The notes: generated by a model not told the origin, from the sequence alone. Positions 1 to 9,106 are shown, numbered from the stretch's first letter. The stretch is DNA of 34,526 nt from Bacteroidota bacterium (GCA_022572355.1 JACZWC010000046.1:1-34526); one strand, 5' to 3'. Program-made: numbers and translations.

Positions 1-680
1 GTGTCATCGGGAATTACAATGGGAATGACATTCAAATTATGAGGTGCAACGGGCGTGATTATAAAGTTGCCTGATCCTGGAGTTATAATTGGCCCGCCAC
101 AGCTGAGAGAATAGGCGGTTGATCCGGTAGGTGTAGCGATGATCAGTCCATCTGACCAATAGGAATTCAAAAATACATCATCCAAATATACCTTGGTGGT
201 AATCATAGAAGACGAATCTTGCTTGTGAATTGTTAATTCATTCAAAGCATAATTTAGATCACCAAAGAGGTTTTCATCCGTTTCGAGCTTTAACAGGGCT
301 CTCTTATCCAATGTGTAATTGCCCTTTATTATTTCATCAATGGCGAATTCAATCTCATCCTTGGGAATATTTGACAGGAACCCTAGTGTACCCGTGTTGA
401 TCCCAATAATCGGAATGCCTGAATCTCTAACCAATGAGATGGTATTGAGGTAAGTACCGTCACCACCGATTGATATCAAAAAATCGGCTTTATCTCGAAG
501 ATCTTCGTGAGAGGAAAAAACTGTGCCTGATGAAATACTGATGTTTCGTTCTTTGAGCAACTCAAAGAACGCGTCGTAAATAAGGTAATCCAGCTTTTCA
601 CTCTCTAATTTTGTGAAGAGCGCTTTTATGTACTTGGTGTTTTCCTCGCTGAATGTTTTTCCAAAGATGGCAAACTTCAT
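1..680 (-). CDS. nadK: NAD kinase, C-terminus beyond window edge
   Basis: Phosphorylates NAD+ to NADP+ in the cytoplasm. Translating the minus strand from the ATG at 680 gives about 226 residues with no stop before the edge; the family is usually about 290 residues, so the C-terminal end is missing. Seen in the sequence: the ATP/polyphosphate-binding GGDGT motif at about residues 72-76, preceded by a hydrophobic strand (FLISI), then GINTGTLGFL and the NAD-binding stretch TPTGSTAYSLSCGGPI. These are hallmark NAD kinase motifs. It lies 22 bases downstream of the CBS-domain gene on the same strand, so the two are probably co-transcribed. This CBS-nadK order opposite pdxJ is, as I recall, common in Bacteroidota. 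Confidence 0.95.
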   Translation of the reverse strand, partial: MKFAIFGKTFSEENTKYIKALFTKLESEKLDYLIYDAFFELLKERNISISSGTVFSSHEDLRDKADFLISIGGDGTYLNTISLVRDSGIPIIGINTGTLGFLSNIPKDEIEFAIDEIIKGNYTLDKRALLKLETDENLFGDLNYALNELTIHKQDSSSMITTKVYLDDVFLNSYWSDGLIIATPTGSTAYSLSCGGPIITPGSGNFIITPVAPHNLNVIPIVIPDD

Positions 681-702
681 TTCACAGGATTTTATTACAA
701 GA

Positions 703-1362
703 CTAAATATTGATATAATTCATAAAAAACTCTATTCTGTCTTTGAAATCAGCATCGTCGTCATCGTCTTGGTATGAAGCTTTTATCGTGTAATCGTATC
801 TCGTAAACGTCTGTATGATATCGGCTACGTTACTCTTATTGATCTTTATGGTTAACTCGAGTTTGGTAGAATCGGAATGAGACGTTATATATGAACTTAG
901 AATCTTTGCGTCGTTCGATTCAACGATCTGCCCGATCTCAGAAATTGAATAATCGTTGACATTCAATTCGAGTACGATCAAAGCGCCCACATCCTGTATA
1001 GCAGACATCTTAGAAAATTGGTAGAATAAGTTGTTTAAAGGAATGTTACCAATATACCTTTCTTCATCCAACACGGGAAGCAATGTTAGATTTAACGATG
1101 AGATGACCTTTATGATTTCATAAATATGTTGGTGCTTTAACGCAAATGGCCTTCGCAAAGACAGTTTGTGTTTATCCAACGGTCTGTCCGGGGTATTCAA
1201 GTCGAGAATGTCAGACTCGGATATCAATCCCAAATATTGGTTGGATTTGACGACGGGTAAATGCCGTACTTTGAATTCATCCATCCAGCTCAAAGCCTTG
1301 GTGCCAGTGTCTGTAATTCTTAGCGGGGGAACCGTGTCTGTTATCAGATCAATTGCTAACAT
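703..1362 (-). CDS. CBS-domain pair protein with C-terminal ACT-like region
   Basis: Cytoplasmic protein of 219 residues with two CBS motifs in the N-terminal half. The first contains RHLPVVKSNQYLGLISESDIL and the second LTLLPVLDEERYIGNI; CBS pairs usually bind adenosine nucleotides. The C-terminal ~90 residues (VGALIVLELNVNDYSISEIGQIVES onward) look like an ACT-type regulatory fold, ending in an acidic DDDDD loop and FFMNYINI. I chose the ATG at 1362 over the TTG at 1374, because MLAIDLITD is a typical start for this family and because a -7 box (1372-1379) overlaps the TTG. It precedes nadK in the same direction. A regulatory or sensor role linked to NAD(P) is only an inference from this position. 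Confidence 0.85.
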   Translation of the reverse strand: MLAIDLITDTVPPLRITDTGTKALSWMDEFKVRHLPVVKSNQYLGLISESDILDLNTPDRPLDKHKLSLRRPFALKHQHIYEIIKVISSLNLTLLPVLDEERYIGNIPLNNLFYQFSKMSAIQDVGALIVLELNVNDYSISEIGQIVESNDAKILSSYITSHSDSTKLELTIKINKSNVADIIQTFTRYDYTIKASYQDDDDDADFKDRIEFFMNYINI

Positions 1363-1371
1363 AATTCGCTG

Positions 1372-1379
1372 CAAACCTA
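1372..1379 (-). promoter_or_regulatory. Putative Bacteroidota -7 box for the CBS-nadK unit
   Basis: The minus strand reads TAGGTTTG, matching TAnnTTTG. The expected transcript start falls only a few bases before the ATG at 1362, giving a nearly leaderless message. No convincing -33 element is seen. Confidence 0.35.
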
Positions 1380-1388
1380 CTAATTTTT

Positions 1389-1396
1389 TAGTTTTG
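1389..1396 (+). promoter_or_regulatory. Putative Bacteroidota -7 box for the pdxJ operon
   Basis: TAGTTTTG matches TAnnTTTG, 25 bases before the pdxJ ATG. It lies 9 bases from the opposing -7 box of the CBS gene, so the two divergent promoters overlap within a 59-base intergenic region. Confidence 0.4.
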
Positions 1397-1421
1397 CTTC
1401 CGCGAACCTAACCGATGAAAA

Positions 1422-2153
1422 ATGACGAGGCTAAGTGTAAATATCAACAAGATAGCGACCATTAGAAATGCCAGAGGAGGTAATATTCCCGATGTCCTTA
1501 AAGTTGCCAAGGATTGCGAGCAGTTTGGAGCACAGGGTATCACTGTTCATCCAAGGCCTGACGAAAGACATATTACCAGAGAAGACGTTTATGGTCTTAA
1601 GTCTGTCGTAAAAGAAGAATTTAATATTGAAGGCAATCCCAATCGCGAATTTATGGAATTGGTACTCGACATTAAACCAACTCAAGTAACATTGGTGCCT
1701 GATGGCCCTGATGTGTTAACCTCCAATGCAGGATGGGATACCATCACCAACAAAGAGTTCCTGAAAGAAGTAGTTGGCGAGTTTAAAGCAGCGGGAATCA
1801 GGGTTTCTATTTTTATTGATGCCAACAACCAATTTATTGAGAATGCAGCAGAAACGGGTGCGGACAGGATTGAATTGTACACCGAAGACTACGCAAAAAA
1901 TTTTAAAAGCAATCCGGAAAAGGCCATTGAACCATTTGTAGCGGGTGCGGAGTTGGCGAACAAAGTTGGACTGGGGATTAATGCTGGCCATGATCTCAAT
2001 TTAGAGAATTTGAATTACTTCGCTAAAAGAATCCCGAATTTGCTAGAAGTGTCCATTGGCCATGCATTGATATCAGATTCACTATACTTCGGATTACAGA
2101 GCACAATACAGCTCTACCTCAAACAGCTAATTCTCGATGAGGCTATATCATAA
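1422..2153 (+). CDS. pdxJ: Pyridoxine 5'-phosphate synthase
   Basis: Condenses 1-deoxyxylulose 5-phosphate with 3-amino-2-oxopropyl phosphate to make pyridoxine 5'-phosphate, the ring-closing step of DXP-dependent vitamin B6 synthesis. The 243 residues match the family length. Visible signatures are [16 protein letters not shown] at residues 5-20, the active-site block [13 protein letters not shown] with His43, Arg45 and His50, FNIEGNPN with the catalytic-type Glu near residue 70, and [11 protein letters not shown] near residue 190. The fold is a TIM barrel. The ATG at 1422 gives the expected N-terminus; the nearby ATG at 1415 is out of frame. The 3' end overlaps the next gene by 17 bases. 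Confidence 0.97.
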   Translation: MTRLSVNINKIATIRNARGGNIPDVLKVAKDCEQFGAQGITVHPRPDERHITREDVYGLKSVVKEEFNIEGNPNREFMELVLDIKPTQVTLVPDGPDVLTSNAGWDTITNKEFLKEVVGEFKAAGIRVSIFIDANNQFIENAAETGADRIELYTEDYAKNFKSNPEKAIEPFVAGAELANKVGLGINAGHDLNLENLNYFAKRIPNLLEVSIGHALISDSLYFGLQSTIQLYLKQLILDEAIS

Positions 2154-2904
2154 GGAAGCAGGGAAAGGGATACCCTTCGTATTCCTCCATGGGCTTTTTG
2201 GCTCTTCGATTAATTGGAATTCCGTAAGCAAGTACTTTAGTCCGGACTACAAGGTGTACTTGATTGATCAGCGAAATCACGGCCGTTCGCCTCATGACCC
2301 CGCATTTGATTATGATTTAATGAGTGAGGATCTCTATGAGTTTTTTATTGATCATGGTTTGGAAAAGGCTGTTGTGCTGGGGCACTCAATGGGAGGAAAA
2401 ACCGCCATGAGTTTTGCTGCGAAATATCCTGGCATGGTAAGTCACTTGATCATCGTTGATATTTCGCATCGATCATATGCTTTTAAAGACGAGAATGTCT
2501 TGAAGGGAATGTTGGAGTTAACGGCCGACCAATTACTATCCAGATCTTCCGCTGATCGAGCAATAGCAAAGTATATTCCTGATCTTGGGGTGAGACAGTT
2601 TATATTGCAGAATTTGTATTGGAATAAAGAAAAGAAATTGGAGTGGCGGTTAAATTTAAAAGGGATTGCTGAAAACGTAATGAATGTGGGTAGGGAAATT
2701 GAAATGAGCGTTCCATTTGAAGGGCCATCATTGTTTGTGAAAGGCAAAAATTCAGACTATATTCAAGCAGAAGATTATGAGCAGATCGCAGACAAATTTC
2801 CCAATTCAACTATCGAAACGATCACGGGAGCAGGTCATTGGATTCATGCCGATAAGCCAGAAGAGTTTATAAGCGTTGTGTCAAAGTTCTTAAACAATGA
2901 ATAA
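2137..2904 (+). CDS. Alpha/beta-fold hydrolase, YbfF-like esterase
   Basis: Cytoplasmic serine hydrolase of 255 residues. The N-terminal part has the oxyanion-region HGLFGSS, then DQRNHGRSP, and the nucleophile elbow GHSMGG with Ser84. A probable catalytic Asp207 (GKNSDYI) and His234 (GAGHWIHAD) complete the triad. The DQRNHGRS and GHSMGG combination resembles YbfF-type acyl-CoA/ester hydrolases, but the substrate cannot be read from the sequence. It overlaps pdxJ by 17 bases and the following gene by 8, indicating translational coupling within one operon. No signal peptide is present. Confidence 0.88.
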   Translation: MRLYHKEAGKGIPFVFLHGLFGSSINWNSVSKYFSPDYKVYLIDQRNHGRSPHDPAFDYDLMSEDLYEFFIDHGLEKAVVLGHSMGGKTAMSFAAKYPGMVSHLIIVDISHRSYAFKDENVLKGMLELTADQLLSRSSADRAIAKYIPDLGVRQFILQNLYWNKEKKLEWRLNLKGIAENVMNVGREIEMSVPFEGPSLFVKGKNSDYIQAEDYEQIADKFPNSTIETITGAGHWIHADKPEEFISVVSKFLNNE

Positions 2905-3949
2905 GAAGAGTTTGTTAAATGACCCTATAAAGCACATCGACATCAAAACAGATGCCTTTAAAGGAGTGCCTGAGCAAGTAGCAGCCATGGAAGAAATGTC
3001 TTTCCAGGCGAGAAACCTGGCGAGGGGGGCTAGAATATTTGATATGATGGTGCGAGACCCTGAGTGCACTGTTTTGCTCACCTTGGCAGGATCTCTGATT
3101 TCAGCCGGATTAAAGCGGGTGATTCTAGATCTGATAGAGACAAATATGGTGGACGGAATAGTCTCCACTGGAGCCAATATTGTCGATCAGGATTTTTTTG
3201 AAGCCCTTGGATTCAAACATTACAAAGGCACACCCGCGGCGGATGATAGTTTATTGAAGGAAATGAATATCGACAGGATCTACGATACCTACATCGATGA
3301 AGATGAACTTAGAATATGCGATGATACCATTGCGAGAATTGCCGGATCGCTGGAGCCAAAACCATATTCGTCTCGGGAGTTCATTATTGAAATGGGAAAA
3401 TACCTGGAGGAGAATAGTGAATACGCGAAATTTCGAGAAGAATCAATCGTGTATCGATGTTTCAAAAAAGGAGTACCAATATTTGTTCCGGCATTCAGCG
3501 ACTGCTCTGCTGGTTTTGGCCTGGTACACCATCAGTGGAATAACGAGGAGCACGTTAGCATTGATTCAGCCAAAGATTTTCTGGAACTTACAAAACTCAA
3601 GATCAATGCTGGCGAGACTGGATTATTGATGATCGGTGGGGGAGTGCCTAAGAATTTTGTTCAGGACATCGTTGTCTCTGCGGAAATTTTGGGAGAAGAG
3701 GTGAAGATGCACAAGTACGCCGTTCAAATTACAGTAGCCGATGAACGGGATGGAGGATTGTCTGGTTCTACACTGCGAGAGGCACATTCATGGGGTAAGG
3801 TTGAATCAAACTATGAGCAAATGATCTTTTCGGAGGCCACCATTGCAATGCCTTTAATCGTTGCGTATGCATTCCACAGGCAATCTTTTAAAGGAAGAGC
3901 TGAAAAGGGATTCAATGGATTGTTTTCAGAGGAGTTTATTGTTGGTTAG
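2897..3949 (+). CDS. Deoxyhypusine-synthase-like NAD-dependent aminobutyl/polyamine transferase
   Basis: The 350 residues are collinear with deoxyhypusine synthase. Seen: TLAGSLISAGLKRVILDLIE and VDGIVSTGANIVDQDF in the N-terminal NAD-binding half, VPIFVPAFSDCSAGFGL in the middle, GLLMIGGGVPKNF, and EAHSWGKV near the end. Lys301 sits where the eukaryotic enzyme carries its catalytic lysine (EAVSWGKI in human). In eukaryotes the enzyme modifies eIF5A, which bacteria lack. Characterised bacterial relatives act on small amines, for example in homospermidine formation, so the likely role is polyamine metabolism. It overlaps the hydrolase gene by 8 bases and ends the pdxJ operon. The acceptor substrate is unknown. 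Confidence 0.9.
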   Translation: MNKKSLLNDPIKHIDIKTDAFKGVPEQVAAMEEMSFQARNLARGARIFDMMVRDPECTVLLTLAGSLISAGLKRVILDLIETNMVDGIVSTGANIVDQDFFEALGFKHYKGTPAADDSLLKEMNIDRIYDTYIDEDELRICDDTIARIAGSLEPKPYSSREFIIEMGKYLEENSEYAKFREESIVYRCFKKGVPIFVPAFSDCSAGFGLVHHQWNNEEHVSIDSAKDFLELTKLKINAGETGLLMIGGGVPKNFVQDIVVSAEILGEEVKMHKYAVQITVADERDGGLSGSTLREAHSWGKVESNYEQMIFSEATIAMPLIVAYAFHRQSFKGRAEKGFNGLFSEEFIVG

Positions 3950-4029
3950 AGACCTCCGAAAAATATCAATAAGAGGCAATCGTAGTTAATTACTGCTCAT
4001 TCAGATCATAATTCCATTTATCGAATTAG

Positions 4030-4887
4030 ATGAAACTGAAACAAAAGCTAATATTGTTAAGCACAATATTCTTCTTGGCAAGCTGTGATAACCAAGAGAC
4101 AGGTCGGGAAATTGAATACTCCTTTTTTGTTGCAGGGCATGTCTATGGTAGGGCTGGTGTAGATAATGTGGGAATGCACCCTCCGTTTAAATCTAAATTT
4201 CAAATGCTAAGAGCCGATGAAAAAGTGCTATTCGGTGTTTTTACAGGTGATATGGTTATAAGCAGTACAGAACTGAATTGGAATGAAATTGATGCAGACA
4301 TTGAAGAATTGGGACTTCCAGTATATTTTGCTGCTGGCAATCACGATCTTACAGATCGAAAATTATATGAATCGCGCTACGGACCAACCTACTATAGTTT
4401 TATGCATGACAATGACCTGTTTTTAGTGCTTGACCCTAACTTGGATAGCCTCAATATTAGCGGTGCTCAGCTAGGCTTTCTCGAAAACGAGATCAAAAAA
4501 AATGTTGATTCTACGGGGAACGTTTTTGTGTTTTTTCACGAGGCATTATGGTGGGAGCCAGACAATGAGTTTGAAGATGTTCGTTCCAACTGTAGTTACT
4601 GTAACCGGGCTGATAAGATAAATTTCTGGACGGAGGTTGAACCACTGTTTCGGAATATCTCCAACCAGGTATATATGTTTGCCGGTGATTTTGGAGCATT
4701 TCCGGACAATGATAGCTATATGTATCATAATAATGAGAATATAACGCTTGTGGGAAGTGGCATGGGCGGAGGCGAAAAAGATAATTTTATCATAGTTGAT
4801 GTGATGCAAAACAGAACTGTTCAGTTTAGGTTAATTGCGATTAATGGTGATGATATTAATGCATTGGGTAAATTGGAGGATTATTAG
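4030..4887 (+). CDS. Lipoprotein metallophosphoesterase, calcineurin-like
   Basis: Envelope protein of 285 residues. A signal peptide ends in the lipobox LASC, with Cys19 as the predicted lipid-attachment site. Calcineurin-like motifs are partly kept: GDM at 73-75, GNHD at 103-106, and an isolated His in FFHEALWW. The first motif, usually DxH, reads AGHVYG (residues 35-40), losing the Asp, and the final GHxH is replaced by AGDFGAF. The metal site is therefore altered, or this is a divergent subfamily. It starts 80 bases after the polyamine-type gene and lies 12 bases before the CotH-like gene in the same reading frame. Substrate unknown. Confidence 0.8.
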   Translation: MKLKQKLILLSTIFFLASCDNQETGREIEYSFFVAGHVYGRAGVDNVGMHPPFKSKFQMLRADEKVLFGVFTGDMVISSTELNWNEIDADIEELGLPVYFAAGNHDLTDRKLYESRYGPTYYSFMHDNDLFLVLDPNLDSLNISGAQLGFLENEIKKNVDSTGNVFVFFHEALWWEPDNEFEDVRSNCSYCNRADKINFWTEVEPLFRNISNQVYMFAGDFGAFPDNDSYMYHNNENITLVGSGMGGGEKDNFIIVDVMQNRTVQFRLIAINGDDINALGKLEDY

Positions 4888-4899
4888 CCTGAACCTTAT

Positions 4900-6219
4900 T
4901 TGTTGAAGTTGAAATTCACATATAAAGTCTTAACGGCGCTGATACTGCTGCTTTTGCTCCTTTTGATATTTCAGGGGCCTGAATTCAACAATTCTAACTT
5001 CTTTAAGGAGCACATCAAACCAACTGTAAAAACCATAGTCCTCCCCATATTAAATTCTCTTAAAGGCCTTTCTGTTTCACCCAAGGAGTTCGACATTTAT
5101 TTAAAGAAAAAATCGCTCAGAAGGATTAGGTCCATTAGAGACCAGGCAATAAAAGATGGTTTTTTTATAGAAAATAAAGGGAAGTACTTCCCTGGCAAAT
5201 TGGAATACGACGATGAAGATTACAAAATCAAAATCCGGTTGAAGGGGGATCTAACGGATCATCTCCAGGGAATAAAATGGTCGTACAGAATAAAAGTGCT
5301 TAAAAATAAGCTGGTGAATAATATGGCATCCTTTTCTATTCAGCATCCCAATACAAGGAATTTTATTTATGAGTGGATATTTCACAAGGCACTGAAAAGA
5401 GAAGGGCTTATTGCCTTGGATTATGATTTCATAAGCGTAAATATTAACGATGAAGATTTTGGAGTTTACGCAATGGAAGAACATTTTAATGATCAGGTGC
5501 TTAAAAAAAATAATAGGAAACCCGGTCCCATATTAAAATTTTCTGAAGAGTGGCAGTGGAAAGAAGCGTATGAGAGAAGAATGGATAATATTTCCTATGA
5601 TGAGATTTTTGAGAAAACTTTTTTCAAGAGTCAAATTACGGGTTTCCATTTAAATGAAATTTTTAAGGATTCAATAAAGAATGAGCAATATCTATATGCT
5701 GTAAAAATGTTGGAATCATTTCGCAAGGGTGTTTTAAATACAAGCGAAGTTTTCGATATCGATCAACTTGCAAAGTTTTATGCATTGTGCGATGTTCTTG
5801 GCGCACAACACGCAACCGCATGGAGAAACGCCAGGTATTATTTCAACAATTCAACACAAAAATTAGAACCCATTGGATATGATGGTAATGCTGGTGAATA
5901 CATAGAAAAAATAATTGGGCACAAACAAACTGTAGCGAGTGATTCAATTGTAGATACGCTCAACAATTATCACTTGTTACTCTTTAAAGACCTCTCTTTC
6001 AGATCAACTTATAACGAGTACCTTTATTTGTATTCCGATCCATCGTACATAGAAGATTTGCTCACTGAATGTGAAGGTGAGATGAAGGGACACTTGGAAC
6101 TAATCTCCAGTGAATTTCCCCGTTTCACATTCAGAAGAGAAGTGTTTGATAAAAACAAGGAACGGATAAGAACAGCGTTGAGTAGCGGTGGTGTATTAAT
6201 GGATTTGCAGCAGGAATAA
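4900..6219 (+). CDS. CotH-kinase-like membrane-anchored protein
   Basis: Protein of 439 residues with one N-terminal membrane segment (about residues 8-24) and a large exported domain. CotH-type features: RLKGD at 113-117 followed by KWSYRIKVLK, the strand GVYAMEEHFNDQVLKK at 188-203, and YDGNAGE at 327-333 where CotH proteins usually carry a DxD-type metal motif. CotH is an atypical protein kinase; distant bacterial members often lie in envelope or exopolysaccharide loci. The only plausible start is TTG at 4900 (or 4903), because the first in-frame ATG is at codon 142, well inside the conserved region. No Shine-Dalgarno is visible. Kinase activity is not established. Confidence 0.72.
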   Translation: MLKLKFTYKVLTALILLLLLLLIFQGPEFNNSNFFKEHIKPTVKTIVLPILNSLKGLSVSPKEFDIYLKKKSLRRIRSIRDQAIKDGFFIENKGKYFPGKLEYDDEDYKIKIRLKGDLTDHLQGIKWSYRIKVLKNKLVNNMASFSIQHPNTRNFIYEWIFHKALKREGLIALDYDFISVNINDEDFGVYAMEEHFNDQVLKKNNRKPGPILKFSEEWQWKEAYERRMDNISYDEIFEKTFFKSQITGFHLNEIFKDSIKNEQYLYAVKMLESFRKGVLNTSEVFDIDQLAKFYALCDVLGAQHATAWRNARYYFNNSTQKLEPIGYDGNAGEYIEKIIGHKQTVASDSIVDTLNNYHLLLFKDLSFRSTYNEYLYLYSDPSYIEDLLTECEGEMKGHLELISSEFPRFTFRREVFDKNKERIRTALSSGGVLMDLQQE

Positions 6220-6227
6220 ACACTGTA

Positions 6228-7652
6228 CTATTGAGCTGATCCTATATCATAATTCAAGTCAAGCAATCCCTTTAAGCTTTGATTCCTAAATCTATTATGA
6301 TCCTCTTTTATTTCCGCTGAGGTTAAAAGCCCGGAAGGTGGTAAGGGCGCCAAAATTATCAATTCCTTCCTTCCATCTTTATTTAGACCTTGTAGATAAT
6401 TGATTCGTTTGTCTACCGCCTCACTATATGCAGAAACTATGGGGTATTGATATGAAATATAAATGATGAGCACAGCAATACATCCCAATGAACACAGATA
6501 AAACCCGGCATTTGCTAATTTTTCAGTTATGGCTGACTTATATCCTAAATAGAAGCACAAGTAAGAGGCATAGACTGTAAAGAAAAATGAAATGTGGGTC
6601 CATGTTCTTACAGGCCCTAAACCACCAAAGGCCAAAATAACAGGCAGCATGCTGATAAAAACCGCAAGAAGAAATAACAAAGTGATTTTTTTAACCGGGT
6701 TTCGCAATGAGAGTGCAAATTCATTCCTGGAATTTCTCAATGAATATCCAAGCCATATCCAGCACATAGAGAATATAAGAAAGCACACTGCCCTCTTTTT
6801 AGGAATGCTCGTGGCGAACCTCTTCATCTCACTCAGTATATTTGTTGACATGCCCTTTTCAATTATCTCAATATTTTCAGTCTCATTGATACTCTTCTTT
6901 CGTTCCCAGTTACCCGGTGCCATAAAATTAACGCTGGATGAAATAACAACACAAATCAGGGCAACACTCATTTTCCTGACCAGGGGATTTCTCAGAAGAT
7001 TTGCAACGGTTTGTTTCTGCGAAAACTTAAGATATGCAAGGATTCCAAACATTGACACCATTAATATGAAAGAGTAGGGTTCTGCGGCACCACCTATATA
7101 TAAAAATGCAATACCAATTATTATGAGATACAGGGAATTGGTTTTCTTATCCAGTATAAGAGCTGCACCCAAACAGCTCAAAATAATTCCTTGCAGATAA
7201 TTTGCAGATCCGGTTATCCAAAACCAGGACTCACCAACATAAAATGTGATGAAGAAAAATGAAACGAGAAAAATGAATGCGTAGCACAGAACTATATACT
7301 GTTCAAAGGCTACAGAAAAAAACTTCTTTATAATGTTAGATAACAATAAGTACAAGGAGAAGGCGAACAATGAATAATTTAGCGTGTAATAGAGTAGGGT
7401 AGTCGTATTATAACCGGAGAAACTTTCAGGGATAGAGAAAACAAAATATCTTAACAAAAAGCTTGCCCAACGCCCAGACCATTCAGTATAAGGAATTTTC
7501 AGAAAGTCAAATAGGTCATGATCCCTGATGAGCGCGGTAATATGAAAGTCGTCAGAGGCAATTCTATAGTGATAGCTGAGCATGAGAAAGAATAACACCA
7601 CCAAAGCGCTTATGCAGGACAGTAACACTGTTTTTACACCATTAAAAACCAT
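6228..7652 (-). CDS. Multi-spanning membrane protein, DUF6056/GT-C-like
   Basis: Inner-membrane protein of 474 residues with roughly ten to twelve hydrophobic helices. The first extracytoplasmic loop carries ASDDFH (32-37) and TEWSGRW (56-62), a layout resembling DUF6056 proteins and, more distantly, GT-C glycosyltransferases, whose acidic residues sit in this loop. The C-terminal tail is soluble. Its ATG overlaps the TGA of the upstream membrane gene (TGATG), showing translational coupling, so the two probably act together. A role in transferring sugars from lipid carriers is inferred from topology and motif position only. The gene ends 8 bases from the convergent CotH-like gene. Confidence 0.7.
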   Translation of the reverse strand: MVFNGVKTVLLSCISALVVLFFLMLSYHYRIASDDFHITALIRDHDLFDFLKIPYTEWSGRWASFLLRYFVFSIPESFSGYNTTTLLYYTLNYSLFAFSLYLLLSNIIKKFFSVAFEQYIVLCYAFIFLVSFFFITFYVGESWFWITGSANYLQGIILSCLGAALILDKKTNSLYLIIIGIAFLYIGGAAEPYSFILMVSMFGILAYLKFSQKQTVANLLRNPLVRKMSVALICVVISSSVNFMAPGNWERKKSINETENIEIIEKGMSTNILSEMKRFATSIPKKRAVCFLIFSMCWIWLGYSLRNSRNEFALSLRNPVKKITLLFLLAVFISMLPVILAFGGLGPVRTWTHISFFFTVYASYLCFYLGYKSAITEKLANAGFYLCSLGCIAVLIIYISYQYPIVSAYSEAVDKRINYLQGLNKDGRKELIILAPLPPSGLLTSAEIKEDHNRFRNQSLKGLLDLNYDIGSAQ

Positions 7653-9106
7653 CAGTTAGACAAGGTGTTGGGATTTTTGTATAGTTTGACGTAGATATTC
7701 CAATTTGAAAACTCTTTTACGACTTCCCAATTGGTGTGGAGTTCGGCCAATTCATCCACCGTCCATTCATTGAAAACATTCGAGTAAAAAACGTATTTGT
7801 TCGAGCTGAGGTCCTTATCAGCAAACGCACGCTCATCATCTGTCAAATCAGTATATTTCATGCTCGATAGGTTGGGAAATGTCGTTCCTATCCATTCATA
7901 TGGAATCGTTTCATCGTCGATGTAATTGATCATATTCTGTCTCAGCTCAAAATACGGAAGACGAGCCAGCGTGCCGTCCCAGTTCTGTGATAATCGCTCC
8001 GGATAAATCCATAAATGGCCGGTGATTAAGCTGACCAAAATTAAAGTGTAAAGCGAATATTTGAGTGTCTTATGCTTTAAGGTGAATATGAGGTATAATG
8101 TAAATAGAATCAGAAAGATGAAAATTTGCAAATAGTATCTCGAACCCATCAAATGCAAGTAATATAATTTGGTCGGACTTATTACCAACAAAGGTGCGGC
8201 CATTAATATCAATAACTGAATTGATTTGGAATGGGCGCCGAGTTTTGGCCTGAACTTGCTTATCAATATAAGCCCTGCCACAATCCAAAGAGCTATTTTT
8301 CCATAATCCACCAACAACCAAACGAGCATTTTTATGTTGTGAAAAAACTCATCGAAATTTGACATGGGTTCGAAAGATTCTATCCAGGGTGATTCAGTGT
8401 GAAAACCAATCCAACCAGTAGCTATGTAATGATACAAGTGCCAGGAGCAGATAATCAGAAGGGCGGGCACGTAAGCAGGTATCATCCTTTTCAATTTATC
8501 GAACAGGAATTGTCTCGAGTAATTTGAGGATAACAACACATCACAGATGAGTATGGCAACCACCATCATCGATCCTCTCATGCTGATGTTTCCCAATCCG
8601 ATCAACGCAACGGCCAATAATAACCGGTTGTTTGTCAGAATAGAATTAACACAGAGCAGATAAAAGAAAATAAGAACTATGTCACTGCTCACCAAAGCGC
8701 TTTGAGATAGCATGGTCGGCTCAATCAGTACGGCCAATATTACAGCAGACTGAGTGATGATCGAACCAGGGAAGAATGTCTTAACAATTCTTTGTAATTG
8801 AATAACTATCCCGATAAGGAAAGGAAGCATCGCAAAATGGCTTACGGCAAGTGTTTTACCAAAAACCTTCCAAATAATCGATAGATAAATTCCTAGAATT
8901 GGTTGGTTACCATTGTCATGAGCCATGGGAAGTATGAAATCTCCCAATCCGTTTTCATAAAACCAATTAGCAGGTATTGAAGCCAATGGGATGGTATCCC
9001 AAAAAAAAGGATGGTCTGCAACCAAAAATGTTAGAACACAAAAGAGTGAAGAAAAAATGAAAACGGGTTGAACAATGAAGTGAGTGAGAGATTTCAAGTT
9101 CATCAT
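7652..9106 (-). CDS. GT-C-type membrane glycosyltransferase candidate
   Basis: Membrane protein of 484 residues with about ten to twelve hydrophobic segments and a soluble C-terminal ~100-residue domain (from LSQNWDGTLARLPYFELR). The first loop contains FFWDT (Asp37), with DNGNQPILGIYLSIIWKVFG after it, resembling the D...P.LGYY..W..FG pattern of ArnT/PMT-like GT-C enzymes that use polyprenyl-phosphate sugars. I use the ATG at 9106; a second ATG follows at once, and TTG at 9121 is also possible. It lies 50 bases downstream of the PorU2-like gene on the same strand and is coupled by TGATG to the next gene. The sugar donor is unknown. Confidence 0.7.
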   Translation of the reverse strand: MMNLKSLTHFIVQPVFIFSSLFCVLTFLVADHPFFWDTIPLASIPANWFYENGLGDFILPMAHDNGNQPILGIYLSIIWKVFGKTLAVSHFAMLPFLIGIVIQLQRIVKTFFPGSIITQSAVILAVLIEPTMLSQSALVSSDIVLIFFYLLCVNSILTNNRLLLAVALIGLGNISMRGSMMVVAILICDVLLSSNYSRQFLFDKLKRMIPAYVPALLIICSWHLYHYIATGWIGFHTESPWIESFEPMSNFDEFFHNIKMLVWLLVDYGKIALWIVAGLILISKFRPKLGAHSKSIQLLILMAAPLLVISPTKLYYLHLMGSRYYLQIFIFLILFTLYLIFTLKHKTLKYSLYTLILVSLITGHLWIYPERLSQNWDGTLARLPYFELRQNMINYIDDETIPYEWIGTTFPNLSSMKYTDLTDDERAFADKDLSSNKYVFYSNVFNEWTVDELAELHTNWEVVKEFSNWNIYVKLYKNPNTLSN

